DNA from: Simkania sp.
GTDB taxonomy: Bacteria; Chlamydiota; Chlamydiia; Chlamydiales; Simkaniaceae
DNA: 60,020 bases
Direction: 5' to 3'
NCBI GenBank assembly: GCA_027942475.1
Contig: JAQFVP010000004.1
Location: 1-60,020 of the forward strand
Shown piece by piece: positions 54,044 through 60,020 of the stretch. Each line of letters starts with the position of its first letter. Position 1 is the first letter of the stretch. The translations under genes were made by a program, and so were the position numbers. The notes beneath the pieces are model-generated. The model ran no database searches and had not been told where the DNA came from. It saw only the letters and a list, made by a program, of their open reading frames with translations.

Positions 54044-54205
54044 TCATTTAGCTTTTTTTCTCTCCTTTTCAATTTCAAGTTGGATTTGCGCCATTTGTCT
54101 TTCGTGTTGCCGTTCCCGTTCCCGTTCCCGTTTTTCGTGTTTCCGCTGCCTTAAAAGAGCAAAAAGGATAAAAGCGGTTACGATTACAGTGAAAAAACAA
54201 AACAT
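54044..54205 (-). CDS. Chimeric 53-residue mini-protein: membrane anchor joined to charged tail
   Basis: From the ATG at 54205 the first 18 residues (MFCFFTVIVTAFILFALL) match the start of the methyltransferase at 55774-56295 (MFWFFTVIIAAFTLLALL), and the bases before the ATG match too. From about residue 35 the tail (RQHERQMAQIQLEIEKER) matches the end of the protein at 54827-55618 (RQHEERMAQIQLEIEKEK), and so do about 40 bases after the stop. The middle is an Arg/Glu run. It is either a new fusion gene or recombination debris; the frame is intact. Confidence 0.5.
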   Translation of the reverse strand: MFCFFTVIVTAFILFALLRQRKHEKRERERERQHERQMAQIQLEIEKERKKAK

Positions 54206-54246
54206 ATCGCAATTTTTTTTAATTTATGTTAGCACTGCATGGCTGT

Positions 54247-54646
54247 CCTAAACAAGACTTGACCTTACAGTCACTTATTATCCAACAGTACTTTCTGTCA
54301 GATGTATTTCGCTTAAGCATTTTAGCTTGTGCTCAGTGCGCTTTGACTCTTTAAAAGTTTGCCAAGGCGTTTTGCCATAACAACACTTTTCACTATGAGG
54401 GCGATCTTCATTGTACTCTTTTATCCATTTTTCTACATCTTCTTGCAATTCTTCTACGCTAGAGTAAATTTTCTTTCTAAATGCAGTCGCATAGAACTCA
54501 TTTTGAATCGTTTGGTGAAACCTTTCCCATGTCCCATTTGTTTGAGAAGATTTTGCTTTTGTCCTCGTATGATCTATATCTTCTAATGAAAGGTAAAGCT
54601 CATATTCGTGGCTTTCTTTCTTGCCACAGTATTCTGTTCCTCTATT
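54247..54646 (-). mobile_element. 3' remnant of an IS3/IS481-type transposase
   Basis: From 54643 to the stop at 54278-54280 the minus strand reads an intact stretch of about 121 codons: RGTEYCGKKESHEYELYLS, TNGTWERFHQTIQNEFYA, VEKWIKEYNEDRPHSEK and YGKTPWQTF. This is the end of a DDE integrase core of the IS3/IS481 group, with the last catalytic Glu expected in the ERFHQT helix. A stop at 54649-54651 and the loss of everything upstream make it inactive. The 30 bases after the stop (with CAAGACTTGACC) may hold the old IS end; no second end is visible. Confidence 0.85.
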
Positions 54647-54754
54647 TCAATGAACTTCAAAAAGAGCCGTTTTCTGCAGAGAATGTTCCAAGCAAAAGCA
54701 GACAGACTTTCCTTAGGCTTGAAACATGAAAAGATCCAAGCTCAAGTTCAAAAT

Positions 54755-54788
54755 CCAAGCCATCTAGTCCTCGGACTAGATGGCTTGG
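54755..54788 (-). terminator. Perfect 16-bp palindrome downstream of the secreted charged-helix gene
   Basis: CCAAGCCATCTAGTCC (54755-54770) and its exact reverse complement (54773-54788) are separated by 2 bases. It lies 39 bases beyond the stop of the 54827-55618 gene and is followed in the direction of transcription by ATTTTGAA, a weak T run. An intrinsic terminator is the simplest reading. Its perfection and its place at the edge of IS debris also allow a recombination or repeat-element origin. Confidence 0.5.
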
Positions 54789-54826
54789 GTAAACAATCCT
54801 TCGCATTTAGACGAGGGATTAGTCAC

Positions 54827-55618
54827 CTAACTTTTGCTTTTCTCCTTTTCTATTTCAAGTTGGATCTGAGCCATTCGTTCTTCGTGTTGCCTTTGGCGCT
54901 CTGCTTCTTCTTGCCTTCGACGCTCCTCTTCTTCTCGCCTTCGGTGCTCCTCTTCTTCTTGCCTTTGGCGCTCTTCACGCTCTTCTTGCCTTCGGCGCTC
55001 TTCACGTTCTTCTTGCCTTCGGCGTTCTTCACGTTCTTCTTGCCTTCGGCGCTCTTCACGTTCTTCTTCTCGCCTTCGGCGCTCTGCTTCTTCTTGCCTT
55101 CGGCGCTCTTCTGCTTCTTGCTTCATTCTCTCAATTTCCTCAGCTGGAGTTGTCCAAGTCAAGCGTGCCAAAGCATGATCTTTGTCTGAAGAAAGCGTTT
55201 CCAAAAAAGACTCCATGCAAGACTCCATGCAAGACCTCATGCAAGACTCCATGAGAAGTAGCTCACCTGCAAGAGAAGACACATCCACATTTTTTGTTTT
55301 GCAAACCTTATGTAAAAAAGTGGGGTGTTCTTCCAGCCATTGCTGCGCACAGTTTTCAAGAAGAGCTAATTCTTCTGGTTCAAGAAATCTTTTAAGGTTT
55401 TCGAAAGAAAGGGAAGATGTTTCTTCGGGGAGGTGAGGATATTGCTGCTCCGCTTTTTTGATTAGGCGCAGAAATGTCTCCTTATAACCAATTTCTTGCG
55501 ATACATTCAGGCTTTTAATTGCACCTCGACTCAAATTTAGGTTCAGGTTACCCGCGGCAAGAGGGGTAGTCAAAATAAGCCCTAAGGCAACTAGGTTTTT
55601 TTGCATAAAATTTTTCAT
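54827..55618 (-). CDS. Secreted protein with Cys ladder and long charged single helix
   Basis: Not recognised. It has a signal peptide (MQKNLVALGLILTTPLAAG), a helical domain of about 100 residues, then a 4-residue ladder (ESCMRSCMESCMESF) with three regularly spaced Cys. Nearly 100 residues of alternating Glu/Arg/Gln follow (EERRRQEERE repeated), expected to form a stable single alpha-helix, and it ends in RMAQIQLEIEKEKSKS. The opposite strand over this stretch reads open only because of the repeats. The ATG at 55618 has GGAG upstream. A periplasmic or exported spacer role is possible; no enzyme motif exists. Confidence 0.65.
   Translation of the reverse strand: MKNFMQKNLVALGLILTTPLAAGNLNLNLSRGAIKSLNVSQEIGYKETFLRLIKKAEQQYPHLPEETSSLSFENLKRFLEPEELALLENCAQQWLEEHPTFLHKVCKTKNVDVSSLAGELLLMESCMRSCMESCMESFLETLSSDKDHALARLTWTTPAEEIERMKQEAEERRRQEEAERRRREEEREERRRQEEREERRRQEEREERRRQEEREERQRQEEEEHRRREEEERRRQEEAERQRQHEERMAQIQLEIEKEKSKS
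55209..55256 (-). repeat. Four tandem 12-bp repeats in the Cys-ladder region
   Basis: Plus-strand units of GACTCCATGCAA recur from 55209 to 55256 (one with a C-to-T-type change to GACCTCATGCAA, the last ending ATGAGA). On the coding strand each unit gives four residues with a Cys in the same place in most copies, so copy number sets the number of Cys rungs. Confidence 0.8.
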
Positions 55619-55773
55619 ATTTTTATTTCTCCTTGTTTTCTTTCAAGATAGATTATTGGGTCTGCACCCTCGATTTCTTCTTTTTCTAGGTATTTAGTGT
55701 GATTTGCACATGATGATATGGAAAACTTTTTTTAAAAAAAATAAGTTTCTTTACTTTTTTAAAGAAAGTCGCC

Positions 55774-56295
55774 TCACCCTTTTCTATACAGATAAATCTT
55801 CGAGCGATAAAAATCATCTACGTCAAGTACCACTTCGGGCTCCCATCCATGTATAGCAAATGTGTGGCTTATGACATACGCCCCTGATTGCAGCTCTTTT
55901 TCGAATTTTTTTTTGAGTTTTTTCATTGCCTTGGGAAATAAATAACAAAAAACCATATCCGCAGAATCGAGAGGTGCATCATAAAAATCAGCTTTATAGA
56001 TCTTTAGGTTTTTTTTCTGATTGATCAAAAAGGAAACGAGATAGGGAACAGGAGAGTTCTCATACCCAATGACACTGCATGTTTGGTATTTTGATGCGAG
56101 GAAAAAAATGAGATGGCCCCACCCCGACCCCACATCAACAACAACTTTTCTATCCATATCAGGAAGCACTGTATCGAGCGCTTTTTTGACCTTTACTGAA
56201 GTAGGCATGGGAGAAATCCCATTTTTCCATGTGTAAAACATCAGGAGGGCAAGGAGAGTGAAAGCTGCTATGATCACAGTGAAAAACCAAAACAT
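55774..56295 (-). CDS. Membrane-anchored class I SAM-dependent methyltransferase
   Basis: A single N-terminal membrane helix (FFTVIIAAFTLLALLMFYTW) is followed by a Rossmann-type methyltransferase: motif I VVVDVGSGWGHLIFFLA, motif II IGYENSPVPYLVSF, motif III KIYKADFYDAPLDSADMVFCYLFP. It has 173 residues. The substrate is unknown; a membrane location suggests a lipid, quinone or membrane-protein target, but that is a guess. The start ATG and leader are duplicated at 54205. It is on the same strand as dnaG, which ends 65 bp upstream, so it may be co-transcribed. Confidence 0.75.
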   Translation of the reverse strand: MFWFFTVIIAAFTLLALLMFYTWKNGISPMPTSVKVKKALDTVLPDMDRKVVVDVGSGWGHLIFFLASKYQTCSVIGYENSPVPYLVSFLINQKKNLKIYKADFYDAPLDSADMVFCYLFPKAMKKLKKKFEKELQSGAYVISHTFAIHGWEPEVVLDVDDFYRSKIYLYRKG

Positions 56296-56359
56296 ATCGC
56301 AATTTTTCTCGAACTTATGTTAGCAGTGATGGCTAAGCAAATAAAAACCAAAGGGAAGT

Positions 56360-58156
56360 TTAAGGTAATTGAATCTCGGGAACATTTTCTCGCATTGCGT
56401 TAAACTCTTTTGCGATCTGAAGGCGCTCAGCCTCAGAACAAAATCCACTTTCTATGCGCATCTGCATCCTCTCTTTTTCTGCAAACAGGTGGCGTTCTAA
56501 AAGTTGTTTGACTACGTCGATCACCCCTTCTTCCATTTTTTCCGTATTGATTTTTTTTTCGATGAGCTTTGAAAAGAGCTGTTTTTCCTCTACAGATTGA
56601 AATTGTGTGGAAAGCTCCATGAGGTCCACTTGTTTGGATTTTTTCAAATGTTCCAAGCAAAAAGAAAAGAACCGGCGATGCAATGCACCCCTGAAATGTC
56701 TTGCAGACAGATTTTCTTTGATGATATACAAAGGCCTGGGTTCGGTTTCTTTGATCAAGACGAGCCAACGCAATAAATCGGTTTCAATCTCCAGTTCGGG
56801 CGATTGAACATCGGTGTCGTCGAGACTAGCTTGCATTTTTGTGAAAACACTAGGCGGCACAACCCCCTCTTCTAACCCAACAAGCTTTTCGGGCACCCGC
56901 AGGAGTTTGGCTAATCTGCGCAAGCTTTCATATACCATGACTGGGTGGTTCCACTGGCGAATTTGACAGGCTACAGTCTGCACGAGATGACTTTTTTGCG
57001 ATGGAGATCCCACATCCAACCCTTGAGAGAGATGCTCTAATAAAAATGGAAGATAATCCAGCGATGCACTGAGTAATTCTTCAAATTTCAAAGGACCTTT
57101 TTTTCTTAGGAAAGTGTCCGGGTCCATCCCTTCGGGCAAGGGGACAACCAAAACATTGATCCCCTCTCTTTGCAGAAGATCTCCAATTTTTGCAGCAGCG
57201 ACTTGCCCAGCTTGATCCCCATCTAGGGCGAGATAGGCCTGGGATACACCGAGATCGCGTAAAACATCGATGTGCTCTTTTCCAAACGCCGTGCCTTGCC
57301 CCGCCACAGTCCAGTCAAACCCCTCTTGAATGAGTCGAAGCGCATCAATCTGCCCCTCGACAATCATCACTTTTTTATGTTTCGCAATTCGACGTCTGGA
57401 AAAACTCAGGCCATACAGGGTGCGTGATTTTTTAAAAAGGGGGGTATCAGGACTATTGACATATTTGGGCCCGCCCCCTTGGTTGCCCATCTTTCGACCA
57501 GAAAATCCGACCACTTGTCCCAACCCATTTTGGATGGGGAAAATTGCTCTATTCCAGAAAAATGGTTGCTTGGGCCCATGGGCGGACGCTTTGATCAAAC
57601 CCACTTTTTCCAAGATCTTATCTGGCACCTTTTCTTTGCGCATAAAGAGGAGAAATAGCCTGTTTTCCCTAGGAGCAAAACCCACTTTAAATAAACGGAT
57701 GAATTCGAGATCGAGACCCCTTTCATATAAATAGTCAAGTGCTCCGTGCCCCTCTTTTGTGTGGAGGAGGTAGTAATGGTAAAAATCAGCGGCGCATTGC
57801 AGGGCTTTTCGCAGCTCTGTTTTGCCTTCCACCAATCTCTCTTCACTTTTTTTTCCCTTTTGGAGAGAGACATGAAAACGGTCCGCCAGCATGTGCACTG
57901 CGTCGGTAAATGACATATTCATATGCTCTCTTAAGAAAGTAATCGCATCACCGTGCGCGCCACACCCAAAACAGTGGTAATGAGAATCCCCCTTTTGAAT
58001 AACAAAAGAGGGGGATTTTTCACTATGGAATGGACAGAGCCCCTTGTAAGAACTGCCCATTGACTTGAGTTGAACATAGGGAGATACCACCTCGACAAGA
58101 TCTACTTTTTCCCGAAGATCATCAAAGCTTTCCCTGGAATAAAGCTCCATTTGCAT
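56360..58156 (-). CDS. dnaG: DNA primase
   Basis: It makes RNA primers at the replication fork. It has an N-terminal zinc-binding domain (LCPFHSEKSPSFVIQKGDSH, HCFGCGAHGDAITF), the RNA polymerase domain with GFSGRKMGNQGGGPKYVNSP, and Toprim motifs VEGQIDALRL and LALDGDQAGQ. The C-terminal helicase-binding domain starts at about residue 450. It has 598 residues. The ATG at 58156 (or 58150) is the natural start. Part of its coding region is duplicated as a dead fragment at 53797-54001. Order mutS, dnaG, glyQS is as recalled for CT792-CT796. Confidence 0.97.
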   Translation of the reverse strand: MQMELYSRESFDDLREKVDLVEVVSPYVQLKSMGSSYKGLCPFHSEKSPSFVIQKGDSHYHCFGCGAHGDAITFLREHMNMSFTDAVHMLADRFHVSLQKGKKSEERLVEGKTELRKALQCAADFYHYYLLHTKEGHGALDYLYERGLDLEFIRLFKVGFAPRENRLFLLFMRKEKVPDKILEKVGLIKASAHGPKQPFFWNRAIFPIQNGLGQVVGFSGRKMGNQGGGPKYVNSPDTPLFKKSRTLYGLSFSRRRIAKHKKVMIVEGQIDALRLIQEGFDWTVAGQGTAFGKEHIDVLRDLGVSQAYLALDGDQAGQVAAAKIGDLLQREGINVLVVPLPEGMDPDTFLRKKGPLKFEELLSASLDYLPFLLEHLSQGLDVGSPSQKSHLVQTVACQIRQWNHPVMVYESLRRLAKLLRVPEKLVGLEEGVVPPSVFTKMQASLDDTDVQSPELEIETDLLRWLVLIKETEPRPLYIIKENLSARHFRGALHRRFFSFCLEHLKKSKQVDLMELSTQFQSVEEKQLFSKLIEKKINTEKMEEGVIDVVKQLLERHLFAEKERMQMRIESGFCSEAERLQIAKEFNAMRENVPEIQLP

Positions 58157-58223
58157 GATTATATCTCACAAAATGCTTTTTTCAAACAGAGGAATCGGTT
58201 AATCTCCATATCTATATGTTACA

Positions 58224-58433
58224 TTACGGGAAAATCAATTTAGACGAGCCAGACATAGGCTGATTTCCCCCTTTTTTATCCAATCTTTTGATAACCTTCC
58301 AAAGTATTACAAATGAATCAAAAGCGCAAAACAAGGCAAATGCAAGATAGACGTAAGTTTCAGGGAATAGCTCAATGAAGCCTTTTACGCAAACTGACCA
58401 AGTAGTCAAAGAGATGAAACCTGAAACACCCAT
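58224..58433 (-). CDS. Possible small membrane protein between dnaG and mutS
   Basis: A 69-codon frame from an ATG at 58433, overlapping the mutS start on the other strand by 59 bp. It has one strong hydrophobic segment (TYVYLAFALFCAFDSFVILW) followed by a basic stretch (KVIKRLDKKGG). Chlamydia also has a small unassigned gene (CT793) in this place, which raises the chance it is real. A start later than 58433 would avoid the overlap, but no ATG or GTG is well placed. It could be spurious. Confidence 0.35.
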   Translation of the reverse strand: MGVSGFISLTTWSVCVKGFIELFPETYVYLAFALFCAFDSFVILWKVIKRLDKKGGNQPMSGSSKLIFP

Positions 58434-60006
58434 GATGGCCCAATGGTATGAATGTAAAAAACAGACAAAAGATGCGCTGCTTTTGTTTCGGTTGGGTGAT
58501 TTCTACGAAACATTTTATGAAGATGCTGCTATTTTGTCCAAAGAGCTAAACCTAACTTTAACAAAACGGCAAAATGTCCCCATGAGCGGCATTCCATGTC
58601 ACGCATCAGAGGGGTATATTGAAAAGTTAGTCGAAAAGGGATATCTGGTTGCAGTGGCCGAGCAAATGGAGGATCCAAAAGCTGTCAAGGGACTAGTGCA
58701 AAGAAAGGTGATCAGAACTGTGTCACCGGGTACGATCTCACACTCCCCTTTCCTCTCAGAGAGAGTGAATAATTTTTTTGTTTCTATCTTTAAAATAGAC
58801 ACTCTTTTTGCCCTCGCTATTTTAGACCTGTCCACAGGAGAGCTCCGTGCGATTGAGCTAGCAAACAATGTGGATTTACGAGATGAACTCTTTCGATGCG
58901 CCCCCTCAGAAATTCTCATTTCGCAAGCAGACGCGGACTTGCTGAGGCCTCTTCTAGATGACTTCAAAAAATCTCATCGAGTACGCATCAACATCAAAGA
59001 GACTTTTTCGCTTGTACATCACAGCGCATCTACCTATCTCAGCGATCATTTTCGGGTGCCCAGTGTAGATTCTCTTGCCTTAAAAGGGAAAAAGGGGATG
59101 GTTCACGCTACTGCGGCTCTCCTTTATTACATCGAAAATGAACTCAAACTCAGCATCGATCATATTAGACAAGTTCAACTAGACCGCCTTTCTACTTATA
59201 TGACAATCGATAAGAGCACGCAGCGTCACTTAGAACTTATTCAGCCACTTCATGAAGATAACAAAGAAAATACGTTGTTGCGCCTTTTTGACCGCACCCT
59301 TACGCCCATGGGTGCTCGCTTGCTGAAAAGTTGGGTTACTTACCCCTTGCTATGCCCGCAAAAGATTCGATTAAGACAAGATGCCATTGAGCATCTACTT
59401 AAAAAACAGCAAGAAGTTACCCACTTATGCCGCCATTTAAAGCAGATTGGCGATTTCGAGCGTCTAATTATGCGCATATCGACGAGTGATGTAACCCCCC
59501 GTCTTCTCGCCCTTCTCTGTGATTCACTCGAAAAGATTCCAAAGGTGCGCAACATATGTGCCTTTTTTACCTCTGATTTACTCAAAAAAATCTCTTTGCA
59601 TCTGTTAGATCTCAACCAGATTACCCATGAAATTCGGCAGACGCTTGTAGATGATCCTCCTGTAAAATTAGGGGAAAGCCCCACAATTCGGTCTGGTTTT
59701 CACAAAGAATTAGATCATCTCTTGTCACTTAAGGAAAACAGTCATGATTGGATTGCCAACTACCAAACTCAGCTCAAGAAGGCGACAGGCATTAAAACAC
59801 TTAAAATCGTCTACAGTAAAGCATTTGGTTACTGCATCGAAGTAAGCCGTGCGCAAGCAAGTCAGGTCCCCGCCTTTTTTCAAAGACGGCAGACACTGGT
59901 CAATGCCGAGAGATTCATGACCTCTGAATTAAAAACGCACGAAGAAAAAATTTTGGCAGCTGAAGAGAAAATAGAAGAATTGTTCATCCGAACCAGAAAG
60001 TGGTGA
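58375..60006 (+). CDS. mutS: DNA mismatch repair protein MutS, reading frame stops early
   Basis: It recognises mismatches. The mismatch-binding domain is clear: LLLFRLGDFYETFYEDA with the F-x-E type clamp, VPMSGIPCHASEGYIEKLVE and VAVAEQMEDPK. The connector, core and clamp domains follow (GARLLKSWVTYPLL, KATGIKTLKIVYSKAFGYCIEVS, RFMTSELKTHEEKILAAEEKIEEL). Then it ends abruptly at FIRTRKW and a stop at 60004-60006 after 543 residues. Typical MutS has about 800-850, with the Walker ATPase in the missing part. No other frame near the stop restores a MutS-like sequence in the 14 bases left. It could be a frameshift, an insertion just beyond, or a true truncation. Confidence 0.93.
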   Translation: MKPFTQTDQVVKEMKPETPMMAQWYECKKQTKDALLLFRLGDFYETFYEDAAILSKELNLTLTKRQNVPMSGIPCHASEGYIEKLVEKGYLVAVAEQMEDPKAVKGLVQRKVIRTVSPGTISHSPFLSERVNNFFVSIFKIDTLFALAILDLSTGELRAIELANNVDLRDELFRCAPSEILISQADADLLRPLLDDFKKSHRVRINIKETFSLVHHSASTYLSDHFRVPSVDSLALKGKKGMVHATAALLYYIENELKLSIDHIRQVQLDRLSTYMTIDKSTQRHLELIQPLHEDNKENTLLRLFDRTLTPMGARLLKSWVTYPLLCPQKIRLRQDAIEHLLKKQQEVTHLCRHLKQIGDFERLIMRISTSDVTPRLLALLCDSLEKIPKVRNICAFFTSDLLKKISLHLLDLNQITHEIRQTLVDDPPVKLGESPTIRSGFHKELDHLLSLKENSHDWIANYQTQLKKATGIKTLKIVYSKAFGYCIEVSRAQASQVPAFFQRRQTLVNAERFMTSELKTHEEKILAAEEKIEELFIRTRKW

Positions 60007-60020
60007 TACCACTGGCCCCT

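Noticed and set aside
54608-55189. Long plus-strand frame rich in Leu, Phe, Ser and Pro opposite the charged-helix gene
   Set aside because: It mirrors the Glu/Arg/Gln repeats of the minus-strand gene, whose codons avoid stops on the opposite strand. The real gene has a signal peptide and ribosome site; this one has neither.

Overview
The window is a chromosomal segment from a member of the phylum Chlamydiota, most likely one outside the family Chlamydiaceae. Several gene orders match what I recall of Chlamydia: a type III chaperone next to malQ (CT088-CT087), trxB/acpS (CT099-CT100), fabH-fabD-fabG-acpP beside recR-bamA-skp-lpxD (CT236-CT243), marC/map/CT850-like (CT850-CT852), and mutS, dnaG, glyQS, pgsA, glgA, rplY, pth, rpsF, rpsR, rplI, ispE (CT792-CT804). 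Genes I do not expect in Chlamydiaceae (heptose kinase and epimerase for LPS core, a complete potABCD, an acyl desaturase) point to a chlamydia-like or 'environmental' lineage. I do not commit to a genus.

Layout. 1-4755: end of a gatekeeper-like gene, a type III chaperone, malQ and two lineage-type hypotheticals. 4855-9943: lgt, a membrane protein, a PIN/TRAM protein, acpS, an outer-membrane protein and trxB. 10029-19017: six consecutive minus-strand paralogues built almost entirely from about 39 copies of a 55-60 residue helix-turn-helix-like unit. 19464-23398: potABCD. 23418-32924: an acyl desaturase, the fatty acid synthesis cluster, recR, and the envelope genes bamA, skp and lpxD. 33021-39239: marC, truA, map, an Inc-like coiled-coil protein, an M20 peptidase and htpX. 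39273-48089: heptose kinase and epimerase, ispE, ribosomal proteins, pth, a frameshifted rplY, tRNA-Gln, glgA and pgsA. 48459-52605: rlmN and fused glyQS. 52675-56295: an accessory island with two Inc-like proteins, a dnaG fragment, a chimeric mini-gene, a transposase remnant, a secreted charged-helix protein and a membrane-anchored methyltransferase. 56360-60006: dnaG and a mutS reading frame that stops early.

The main candidate for an undescribed system is the 9-kb cluster at 10029-19017. Each unit looks like the HTH of IS21/ISL3-type transposases (L-F-E-E-I, then G-Y-R-G, then T-L-Q-x-F-L-S). Five to eight units are strung together behind a short conserved N-terminal tag. The residues just after G-Y-R-G vary, and the order of unit types is shared between paralogues, as expected if whole genes were duplicated and then gained and lost modules. 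By analogy with TAL-effector-like arrays they could be modular nucleic-acid-binding proteins, perhaps secreted. That function is inference; the repeat architecture is seen directly.

The other regions are mostly core metabolism and envelope biogenesis. Fatty acid synthesis (fabH, fabD, fabG, acpP, acpS, desaturase), phospholipid synthesis (pgsA), lipid A and core (lpxD, hldA, hldD), outer-membrane assembly (bamA, skp) and lipoprotein maturation (lgt) together supply a chlamydial envelope. Glycogen handling is represented by malQ and glgA.
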